NCBI GenBank assembly: GCA_035630195.1
Contig: DASQLD010000117.1
Span: forward strand, 1-7,655
Direction of reading: 5' to 3'
Source of the DNA: DASQDN01 sp035630195
GTDB taxonomy: Bacteria; Acidobacteriota; Terriglobia; Bryobacterales; Bryobacteraceae
DNA: 7,655 nt
Part shown: positions 1 through 6,042 of the stretch, in pieces
How the letters are laid out: each line of letters starts with the position of its first letter
How positions within the stretch are numbered: position 1 is the stretch's first letter
The notes under the pieces: model-generated
Told to the model about the DNA's origin: nothing
Seen by the model: the letters and a program-made list of their open reading frames with translations, nothing else
Database searches by the model: none
Position numbers and translations under genes: made by a program

Positions 1-1737
1 TTGCTGAGCGCCGCCGGTATCTGGTGGAAGTTAAACCAGAAATCGCCGGCAGGAAAGCGGCAACTGGACCAGCCGCTAGCAATAATACCGGTTACGACCG
101 AGCCGGGATTTGCGATGGCGCCGAGCTTCTCGCCCGATGGCAATCAAGTCGCCTTTCAATGGGATCAGAATAAACGTGAACCGCGAATTTTCATCCGTTC
201 AATTGGCCCGGGAGAGCCGGTCCGCCTGACTATGGGGTCGACGGCGGAATTCGGCCCTTCGTGGTCGCCAGACGGCCGATACATCGCTTTCATCCGGTCC
301 CTGGAACAATCCAGATTTGGCGTATTTCTTGTTCCGCCGCTCGGTGGCGCGGAACGTAAACTGATGGAGTTTGACGCCTCGGCAGACTATTCTCCGAGCC
401 TCTATGGCCGGTTACCGGGAGGCGATGCGTGCCTACTCGCCTGGACACCTGACGCTCGCCATCTGATCGTAAGTAATCTCGAGAGAAGCAATTTAGGTCT
501 GCTGCTCGTGTCTACGAATAGCCTCGAGACGAGACGTTTGACGACGGGCAAATGGGACACCGGTCCGGCCGTATCGCCGGATGGCCGTTTGCTAGTGTTC
601 AGTCGTCACGACGCCATTGACGCCAGTGATCTCTATCTATTAGCGCTTTCGAAAGACTTACGTCCGGAGGGACAGCCGCGGCAACTGACATCGGAGGCCC
701 CAAGTGGCCGATATGCCGAGTCCCCTACCTGGCTACCGGATGGACGGGAGATTGTGTATTGTTCCAACCGCGAAGGCATTCCCAGATTATGGAGAATCGG
801 GTTGCGGCCAGAGGCGACGCCGAAGCAAGTGGCATCGGTAGGACCAGACAGCTATTTACCCGCTGTAACGCCGCGGGGCCGGTTGCTCTCAGTCCACGGA
901 GATCGTGACATCAATATTTGGCGCCAGCAACTGTCCTCAGCGACGGGCCCGCTGGATGCACCCGTGAGTCTGATTGCTTCAACTGCCAGGGATACGAGTC
1001 CACAGTATTCGCCCGATGGAAAGCTGATTGCGTTTCAGTCCGCACGTTCCGGTAACACGGAAATCTGGCTCTGCGGAAGTGATGGTAAACGCTGCCGGCA
1101 ATTAACTTCATTCAATGGACCGCTCACCGGCACTCCCTATTGGTCGCCAGACGGGAAACAGATCGCGTTCGACTCCGTAGTCGCCGGCCACCCCAACATC
1201 TATGTCGTCGACACGGATGGAGGTGCGCCGAGACGCCTGGAGGATCCTGCAGATGCCGCAGTGCCTAGCTGGTCACACGATGGTAAGTGGATATACTTCA
1301 CGTCCTCCAGAACCGGGCGTCATGAGATTTGGAAACGTACCAGTTCTGAAGGGGCTGCGATTCAAGTGAGCCGGAATGGCGGATTCAGAGCTTTGGAGTC
1401 GCCGGACGGAAAAAGCCTGTATTACACAAAGAGCGGACCGAACCCCATGCTTTGCAGGAGTAGTCTTGACGGAACTGGAGAAATCCCAATCGCGGACAAC
1501 GTCCTGGCGCGAGGCTTCGCAGTTACTTCGGAACAGATCTACTATTTGCGGCGGGAGCCTCGGGGTGTTGCGACGCTGCGCTCATTGGCGCTTCGGACAG
1601 CCCTGAATGCGCAGATTACGACGATAACAAATACTCTGCACCTGGGCCTCAGCATATCGCCCGACGGTAAGTACGCACTGTATTCCCAGATCGATCGCGA
1701 AGGGAGCAATCTCGTGCTCATGGAGGACTTCCACTAA
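1..1737 (+). CDS. TolB/PD40 beta-propeller protein, 3' part (5' end outside window)
   Basis: The frame is open to the first base, so the TTG there is an internal Leu codon and not a start. Nine PD40-like blades are visible, marked by SPDG-type turns: SFSPDG (42-47), SWSPDG (87-92), VSPDG (191-195), WLPDG (244-248), YSPDG (336-340), WSPDG (381-385), WSHDG (424-428), SPDG (467-470) and SISPDG (551-556). The protein ends LVLMEDFH. Residues 1-9 (LSAAGIWW) look like the end of a transmembrane helix. In acidobacteria this arrangement typically belongs to CadC-like winged-helix regulators or Ser/Thr kinases, with an N-terminal cytoplasmic domain, one membrane helix and a periplasmic propeller. Which of the two applies cannot be decided here because that domain is missing. 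The propeller probably binds a protein or ligand; its target is unknown. Propeller assignment is firm, and the regulator or kinase identity is inference. Confidence 0.88.
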   Translation: MLSAAGIWWKLNQKSPAGKRQLDQPLAIIPVTTEPGFAMAPSFSPDGNQVAFQWDQNKREPRIFIRSIGPGEPVRLTMGSTAEFGPSWSPDGRYIAFIRSLEQSRFGVFLVPPLGGAERKLMEFDASADYSPSLYGRLPGGDACLLAWTPDARHLIVSNLERSNLGLLLVSTNSLETRRLTTGKWDTGPAVSPDGRLLVFSRHDAIDASDLYLLALSKDLRPEGQPRQLTSEAPSGRYAESPTWLPDGREIVYCSNREGIPRLWRIGLRPEATPKQVASVGPDSYLPAVTPRGRLLSVHGDRDINIWRQQLSSATGPLDAPVSLIASTARDTSPQYSPDGKLIAFQSARSGNTEIWLCGSDGKRCRQLTSFNGPLTGTPYWSPDGKQIAFDSVVAGHPNIYVVDTDGGAPRRLEDPADAAVPSWSHDGKWIYFTSSRTGRHEIWKRTSSEGAAIQVSRNGGFRALESPDGKSLYYTKSGPNPMLCRSSLDGTGEIPIADNVLARGFAVTSEQIYYLRREPRGVATLRSLALRTALNAQITTITNTLHLGLSISPDGKYALYSQIDREGSNLVLMEDFH

Positions 1738-1775
1738 TTCTTAGCACTGCCGGAAAGGATTCCGTCCGGTTATCT

Positions 1776-1805
1776 TTGACAACCCCGAAGACGTGCGGTT
1801 AGACG
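1776..1805 (+). promoter_or_regulatory. possible sigma70-like promoter
   Basis: A perfect -35 hexamer TTGACA lies at 1776-1781. The best -10 at 18-nt spacing is TAGACG (1800-1805), which matches TATAAT at only three positions. It sits 38 bases after the propeller stop codon and faces the terminator hairpin about 230 bases downstream. The -35 match may be chance and the -10 is poor. Confidence 0.2.
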
Positions 1806-1940
1806 TGTAGTCGGCTACGGCTGAGACGTGACTTGAGAACGGCTCGTTGCCGAAACGCCTGTGCGAGAACTCAGCCTGTGATCTGCGATTCCCAACAGCT
1901 ACAATCTGAAGTCTCCCAAAAAATGTCCATAATCTACCGG

Positions 1941-2010
1941 CCTCTTCACAACCCTCATCACTATATTTTCCGCCCCTTTCCAACCACTTAACTCCAACAC
2001 CCCCCTCCCA
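1941..2010 (+). promoter_or_regulatory. C-rich, G-depleted tract (possible Rho-loading site)
   Basis: By hand count the 70 bases hold 35 C and a single G (at 1972), including a run of six C at 2000-2005 followed by TCCC. High C with almost no G, unstructured and untranslated downstream of a stop codon, is the known signature of Rho utilisation sites. That suggests a Rho-dependent stop for the propeller transcript ahead of the intrinsic hairpin. The opposite strand is correspondingly G-rich (GGGAGGGGGG) but lacks four well-spaced G3 runs. Confidence 0.35.
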
Positions 2011-2040
2011 GCCACATTTCCGCGTGCGAAGATCATGACA

Positions 2041-2083
2041 GGAGCGAGCGCTCAACTTGAAGCGCTCGCTCCATTTTCTTTTT
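2041..2083 (+). terminator. intrinsic terminator-like hairpin
   Basis: The left arm GGAGCGAGCGCT (2041-2052) is perfectly complementary to AGCGCTCGCTCC (2061-2072). The loop is 8 nt, and the stem is followed by ATTTTCTTTTT (2073-2083). A 12-bp GC-rich perfect stem with a T-tract is a textbook Rho-independent terminator for + strand transcription. The T-tract exists on one side only, so it is not bidirectional. It lies 303 nt after the upstream stop codon and ends just 14 nt before the next ATG, which would also suit an attenuator of the downstream gene. Confidence 0.85.
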
Positions 2084-2097
2084 AGAACCGGAACTCT

Positions 2098-3135
2098 ATG
2101 GCATCAGAACGACAACGCTTGGCCAATCGGCGCAACGGCAGCAAAGGTGGACCTAGCACGGAAGCCGGCAAACAACGCAGCCGCCTCAACACCCTCAAGC
2201 ACGGCCTGACCTCCACAACACTCGTGGTCCTGCCCGAGGAACACCCGCATGAATACGACGAGGTCCTGCGCGGTTTTCGCGAATCCTTTCAGCCGCATGA
2301 CGCAACCGAAGACGCGCTCGTCCTGCGCCTCGCCCAAGCCCACTGGCGCAGTCTCCGTTCCCGTCGCGTAGAGACCGGCATACTCGACATCACCGCTGCC
2401 ACAGAACGCGCTCTCGCAAGAAAGCTTGTCGAGGATTGCCCGGAACATCTCAGTCCGCACAACGCCATAGCTGTCGGCTTCATGAAGAACCCGGAGGAGC
2501 GATGGGGCGCCTACCTCCGTTACGACGGAGCCATCTCACGGGATTTCTTCCGCACCCTCGATGCCCTGGCGCGGCTGCAACGCGCGCGTCAGAGAACGAG
2601 CCCTGACCCAAAGCCGTTGGTCGCCGCAGCCGGTTCCGGAGCGCCCCTCACCCGGCAATTCGAGCCACCCACCGCTTCCGAAGGCGGCACCAAAAGCAAC
2701 GACGCCGCGGAACTGTCCGATTCCGGGATTCGGTTCGTTTCGCAAAATAGCCCAAACTCCTCAGATCAGGAAAATCATAAAGAACTGACTCGGTTGGAGT
2801 CATTGGATGCAGGGCTTCTTCGATCGTGCAGGGCCGCCGTTGTGGAGGTTGATTGCAAACTGAGAGGCAAAACGGATCTTGAAACGTCCGGCAAAAACGG
2901 CCCGTCGATTTCCCGCCTTTATACCCAAAGCTTCAGCTCTGAAGTTTCCCCCGGCGACAGGTTCGCAAAAGAAGACCATGTGCAGATTCATCTACTGGAT
3001 GTTCAGGCGGAAGCTATGCTAAGCCCAGATCACATCAGCCGGGCAAACCCTGACGACGAGATCTATCACTGCATCTGCGGCAACATGGTTCTATTGGCTC
3101 CCCGGCCAAGTTCGAAAGCGAAACTGCTTGGATGA
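2098..3135 (+). CDS. uncharacterised protein of the acidobacterial 'NRRN...HGL' family
   Basis: I recognise the family pattern but know no function for it. The N-terminus (residues 7-38) carries the hallmark: LANRRNGSKGGP, then TEAGKQRSRLNTLKHGLTS. It is rich in Lys/Arg/Asn and lacks a signal peptide, so the protein is probably cytoplasmic; nucleic-acid binding is only a guess. A second conserved-looking block lies at residues 129-165 (ERWGAYLRYDGAISRDFF, then LDALARLQRAR) and is predicted helical. A Pro/Ser/Thr-rich linker follows (about 168-225). Residues 226-345 match nothing I know and have lower third-position GC (about 54%, against about 68% in the first 100 codons, counted by hand). 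The real domain may therefore end near residue 225, with the rest a read-through tail. A weak GGAA (2090-2093) lies 4 nt before the ATG. The stop overlaps an ATG (3132) in the next gene's frame. Confidence 0.7.
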   Translation: MASERQRLANRRNGSKGGPSTEAGKQRSRLNTLKHGLTSTTLVVLPEEHPHEYDEVLRGFRESFQPHDATEDALVLRLAQAHWRSLRSRRVETGILDITAATERALARKLVEDCPEHLSPHNAIAVGFMKNPEERWGAYLRYDGAISRDFFRTLDALARLQRARQRTSPDPKPLVAAAGSGAPLTRQFEPPTASEGGTKSNDAAELSDSGIRFVSQNSPNSSDQENHKELTRLESLDAGLLRSCRAAVVEVDCKLRGKTDLETSGKNGPSISRLYTQSFSSEVSPGDRFAKEDHVQIHLLDVQAEAMLSPDHISRANPDDEIYHCICGNMVLLAPRPSSKAKLLG

Positions 3136-3166
3136 GTTTTAGGCTGCGGTACAAATCGCAACCAAT

Positions 3167-3170
3167 GGAG
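3167..3170 (+). promoter_or_regulatory. candidate ribosome binding site for the dehydrogenase
   Basis: GGAG ends 12 nt before the ATG at 3183, which is a rather long spacing. It supports the start that puts the signal peptide at the N-terminus, over the ATG at 3132 that overlaps the previous stop and would add 17 polar residues ahead of the signal peptide. Confidence 0.4.
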
Positions 3171-3182
3171 ACTGAAAATCGA

Positions 3183-4616
3183 ATGAACTTCCCGACGTCC
3201 CGCGTGGTTGGGGCCGCGCTGATCCTGATCGCTTCTGCTTTTGCACAATCTTCCCAACCCACACAAAACCCGTTTCCGCCCATTCACGCGAAGGACGGCA
3301 TCATCGTCGTCCGGTACACTGAGTTCGCTGTTCTTCCGGACATTCCGGGGCTGATCGAGGCATCCCGACCGATGCTGCTGCTCACCGAGCCCGGCACGCG
3401 GCGGCTGTTCGTGAACGACATGCGCGGCCCGTTGTATAGCCTCAGCTACAACGGCAAGACGATGACGAAGTATCTCGACCTGAACGCGCCCGAGTGGAAG
3501 ATGCCGGTTCAGTTTATCGGAGGTGAGCGCGGCTTCCAGAGCTTCGTGTTCCATCCGCAATTCAACCGGCGCGGCAGCCGCGGCTACGGCAAGTTTTACA
3601 CCTTCAGCGATACGCGGAACATGACGCCTGCCGCCGATTTCAAACCAGACGCTACGACACACACGCATGACACAGTGCTGCTGGAGTGGACGGCGAAGAA
3701 CCCGGGCGCGGCGAAGTACGATGGCGGTGAGCCGCGCGAGCTCATGCGCTTTGCGCAGCCGTACGGCAACCATAACGGTGGCCACGTGACATTCAACCCG
3801 CTGGCCTCGCCGCGCGACGCCGATTTTGGGCTGTTGTACATTGGCTCCGCAGACGGTGGCGCCGGCGGTGATCCCCACAACATGTCGCAGAACCTGCGGT
3901 CGGCATTTGGCAAAATTCTACGGATCGAACCCTTCGGATCCAACAGTGCCAATGGCAAATACGGAATTCCCGTCTCCAACCCCTTCGTCAAGAGTGACCG
4001 CGATGCGTTGGGTGAAATCTATTGCTACGGCATCCGCAACGTGCAACGTATGTTCTGGGACTCGAAGACGAAACAGATGTTCATGTCCGACATCGGGCAG
4101 AACGCCGTAGAAGAAATCAGCCGCGTAACGCCGGGCGCCAATCTGGGCTGGAATATCTGGGAAGGCAGCTACAAGTTCGCCGGGCGGGGCCGCGTTTGGA
4201 TGGCTGACCCACGCAGCGATCCCAAGATGACCTATCCCGTTGTCGAGTACGATCACGACGACCCGACTCTGTGGCGCCGTATGGCGATCATCGGCGGCTT
4301 CGTCTACAGGCACAAAGCGATTCCCGACTTGACCGGAAAGATGTTGTTCGCAGACAACCCAAGCGGCGAGGTCTTGTACGTTAACGCCGATCATCTGCCC
4401 GAAGGCGGGCACGATGCCATCCGGCGCATTCTGTTCGATGAAAATGGAACATCAAAGACGCTGCTCCAACTGATCCAGGCCAAGCTTGCCGCGCAAGGAA
4501 AAGGGCCGACGGAGCGAGCCGATATGCGCTTCGGCGAAGGCCCTGACGGCAAAATCTTCATCCTGAACAAACACGACAACATTATCCGGATGTTAGTTGC
4601 CAATGCGAAAAAGTAG
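3183..4616 (+). CDS. secreted PQQ-dependent glucose/sorbosone dehydrogenase-like protein
   Basis: The frame opens at 3132, but the ATG at 3183 places a clean signal peptide first (RVVGAALILIASAFA, likely cleavage A21/Q22). The result is a 477-residue periplasmic or secreted protein. The mature part is a GSDH-type six-bladed propeller that would oxidise a sugar or other polyol using PQQ. Landmarks, numbered from 3183: GFQSFVFHPQF (117-127), NHNGGHVTF (196-204), YIGSADGGAGGD (219-230), YGIRN (282-286), DIGQN (303-307), NLGWNIWEG (320-328), IGGFVYR (370-376) and FGEGPDGKIFIL (450-461). In soluble glucose dehydrogenases the His of the first such block is the catalytic base and the Arg-Asn of GxRN lies by the cofactor. 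H197 and R285-N286 are the equivalents here, by motif and without an alignment. There is no cytochrome c domain (CxxCH absent), so an external electron acceptor is needed. The substrate cannot be read from the sequence, and no PQQ synthesis genes are in view. It probably shares an operon with the amidohydrolase 9 nt downstream. Confidence 0.9.
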   Translation: MNFPTSRVVGAALILIASAFAQSSQPTQNPFPPIHAKDGIIVVRYTEFAVLPDIPGLIEASRPMLLLTEPGTRRLFVNDMRGPLYSLSYNGKTMTKYLDLNAPEWKMPVQFIGGERGFQSFVFHPQFNRRGSRGYGKFYTFSDTRNMTPAADFKPDATTHTHDTVLLEWTAKNPGAAKYDGGEPRELMRFAQPYGNHNGGHVTFNPLASPRDADFGLLYIGSADGGAGGDPHNMSQNLRSAFGKILRIEPFGSNSANGKYGIPVSNPFVKSDRDALGEIYCYGIRNVQRMFWDSKTKQMFMSDIGQNAVEEISRVTPGANLGWNIWEGSYKFAGRGRVWMADPRSDPKMTYPVVEYDHDDPTLWRRMAIIGGFVYRHKAIPDLTGKMLFADNPSGEVLYVNADHLPEGGHDAIRRILFDENGTSKTLLQLIQAKLAAQGKGPTERADMRFGEGPDGKIFILNKHDNIIRMLVANAKK

Positions 4617-4625
4617 AGGTCTCCT

Positions 4626-6008
4626 ATGAAACCAGTGATCTTCATCATCCTCGCCGCGCTCGCTTCGAACCCTCGTGCCTTGGCCCAGGTGGTCGCCTTG
4701 GAGAACGTCAATATCCTTCCGATGGACCGCAATCGGATACTCGAGCGCCAAACCGTCATCATTCGCGATGGGCGCATCGCTCAGATCGGCGCAGCGGCGC
4801 GTGTCAAAGCGCCCGATGGCGCCGTGCGGGTCGATGCGTCCGGAAAGTTTCTCATGCCCGGTTTGGCGGAAATGCATGGGCATCTGCCTGCGCCAGACGC
4901 GTCGCGTGAGCTTGTCGAGCATATGCTCTTCTTGTACGTGGCGAACGGCGTTACAACCGTTCGCGGCATGCAGGGAAACCCCTCGGCGCTGGAGCGACGC
5001 GCAGCAGTTGCCTCCGGAAACCTGCTCGGGCCGCGTCTCTGTGTCGCCGGTCCGCCTTTTGGCGGCAACGCCAAGACAGTCGATGTCGCCGAGAAAATGG
5101 TGCGCGACCAGAAGGCTGCCGGTTACGATCTGCTGAAGATTGCAGAAGGCATCAGCCCTGCCGTATACGAAGCGATCGTGAAGACTGCCAACGAAGTTAA
5201 GATCGACTTTGCCGGCCACGTCCCCAACGAGGTCGGTGTCCGCCGCGCGATTGCGGTCCGCCAGAAAAGTATCGATCACTTGGATAACTATCTCGAAGCG
5301 TTGGAGGCTGACACCTCCCCACTGCGCGGCGCGGACGCCCAGACGCGCGCCCGCGATCTGCCTTTTAACGTAGATGAGCGGAAGATTGCGGACTTAGCGC
5401 GGCTCACACGGCAAGCGGGCGTGTGGAACGCCCCGACGATGGCCCTGTGGGAAGTCTTCCATAACGGAGAGACGGGGGAAGCAATCCGCGATTCCATGCC
5501 GGAAGTTCGGTACATGCCGCGCACTACCGTCGAGCAGTGGGTGAAGTCCAAGAATGCGCTGCTCCAACCCGGTTCCAATATCTTCATGGGCTTTGGCGTT
5601 GGTTCGAAGACGGGGCAGCGCGTGATCGAACTTCGCCGGAAAATACTGAAGGGTCTGCGTGACGCCGGCGCCGGAATTATTCTCGGCACTGACTCGCCGC
5701 AGACGTTCAGCGTGCCCGGCTTCTCAATTCACCGCGAGATGCAAGTGATGGCCTCTGTCGGATTCACTCCATTCGAAATACTACAGTCCGGCACACGCAA
5801 CGTCGCGGTCTACTTCAATTCACTGTCGGAGACGGGTACGGTTGAGCAAGGGAAGCGAGCCGACTTGATCCTGCTGAATGCGAATCCACTCAAAGATATT
5901 TCAAACGTCGCGCGGCGCGCCGGGGTTGTTGTCGCTGGCCGGTGGATTCCGGAAAGTGAAATCCAGCAACGGCTGGAGAAACTAGCGGCAGCGGCGCCAA
6001 AGATGTAG
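4626..6008 (+). CDS. secreted amidohydrolase (imidazolonepropionase/prolidase-like, binuclear metal)
   Basis: The 460-residue protein starts with a signal peptide (PVIFIILAALASNPRALA, likely cleavage A20/Q21). It then has the small beta-sandwich segment of the amidohydrolase superfamily (INxLPMDRNR near 30-37 and IIRDGRIAQIG, 45-55) and a metal-binding TIM barrel. The metal set looks complete: H84-G-H86 in LAEMHGHLP, K171 in YDLLKIAEG (candidate carbamylated bridging Lys), H198 in FAGHVPNE, H218 in SIDHLDN and D356 in LGTDSP. The C-terminal strand ADLILLNANPL (412-422) closes the sandwich. Secreted relatives cleave amide bonds, often of Xaa-Pro, Xaa-Arg or Xaa-Lys dipeptides, or cyclic amides. 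Specificity here is unknown. GAGG (4616-4619) sits 6 nt before the ATG and overlaps the last base of the previous stop, which strongly supports this start and coupling to the dehydrogenase gene. Confidence 0.92.
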   Translation: MKPVIFIILAALASNPRALAQVVALENVNILPMDRNRILERQTVIIRDGRIAQIGAAARVKAPDGAVRVDASGKFLMPGLAEMHGHLPAPDASRELVEHMLFLYVANGVTTVRGMQGNPSALERRAAVASGNLLGPRLCVAGPPFGGNAKTVDVAEKMVRDQKAAGYDLLKIAEGISPAVYEAIVKTANEVKIDFAGHVPNEVGVRRAIAVRQKSIDHLDNYLEALEADTSPLRGADAQTRARDLPFNVDERKIADLARLTRQAGVWNAPTMALWEVFHNGETGEAIRDSMPEVRYMPRTTVEQWVKSKNALLQPGSNIFMGFGVGSKTGQRVIELRRKILKGLRDAGAGIILGTDSPQTFSVPGFSIHREMQVMASVGFTPFEILQSGTRNVAVYFNSLSETGTVEQGKRADLILLNANPLKDISNVARRAGVVVAGRWIPESEIQQRLEKLAAAAPKM

Positions 6009-6042
6009 GCGCCAACTCAGGCAAACAGATCCAGCAACGGCT
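5961..6042 (+). repeat. 14-bp direct repeat flanking the convergent gene junction
   Basis: ATCCAGCAACGGCT occurs at 5961-5974, inside the amidohydrolase C-terminus (reads ...IQQRL), and again exactly at 6029-6042, inside the 3' end of the DUF1501 gene on the other strand (antisense to KPLLD). The copies are 68 bp apart and their flanks do not match. They may be a relic of a short duplication or deletion at the gene border, or coincidence. No insertion-sequence feature accompanies them. Confidence 0.45.
5993..6013. terminator. weak inverted repeat at the convergent junction
   Basis: GGCGCC (5993-5998) and GGCGCC (6008-6013) can pair as a 6-bp GC stem with a 9-nt loop spanning the amidohydrolase stop codon. 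No T-tract follows on either strand, so it is at best a poor intrinsic terminator. It could still block read-through between two genes only 8 nt apart. No better terminator is visible at this junction. Confidence 0.22.

Larger units (their letters stand above)
1738..2097. other. 360-bp non-coding stretch between the propeller gene and the next gene
   Basis: No convincing coding region is present. An open frame on the - strand (2055-1741) has no recognisable domain, and it runs antisense through the terminator hairpin and the C-rich tract. In order, the stretch holds a TTGACA hexamer (1776), a possible stem formed by GGCTGAG (1819-1825) with CTCAGCC (1870-1876), a small hairpin CGGC/GCCG (1840-1843 with 1849-1852), a C-rich G-depleted tract (1941-2010), and a strong terminator-like hairpin (2041-2083). 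It could be a long 3' UTR of the propeller gene, a regulated leader of the following gene, or a small RNA gene. Confidence 0.7.

Noticed and set aside
1941..2010. G-quadruplex on the - strand of the C-rich tract
   Set aside because: Only one compact cluster (GGGAGGGGGG) and distant shorter G runs are present; four G3 runs with short loops are not.
1741..2055. 104-codon open frame on the - strand in the intergenic stretch
   Set aside because: It runs antisense through the C-rich tract, which accounts for its Gly/Trp/Lys-rich middle, and its 5' end falls inside the terminator stem. There is no recognisable domain.
3128..3156. Possible promoter TTGGAT / TACAAA ahead of the dehydrogenase
   Set aside because: Three of six and four of six matches with 16-17 nt spacing are expected by chance.
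3132..3182. Upstream ATG as the dehydrogenase start, giving a 494-residue protein with an ATGA overlap
   Set aside because: The 17 extra residues (MSFRLRYKSQ...) precede an otherwise ideal signal peptide. The ATG at 3183 is more likely, though the overlap is noted.
3066..3878. 270-codon open frame on the - strand
   Set aside because: It is antisense to the dehydrogenase, whose signal peptide and propeller motifs are clear. Its Arg/Ala/Val-rich translation is typical of shadow frames in GC-rich DNA.
3918..4412. 164-codon open frame on the - strand
   Set aside because: It lies wholly within conserved dehydrogenase motifs on the + strand and has no domain of its own.
4593..5279. 228-codon open frame on the - strand
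   Set aside because: It is antisense to the amidohydrolase, including the HxH and Lys metal-site region, and shows no start context or known domain.
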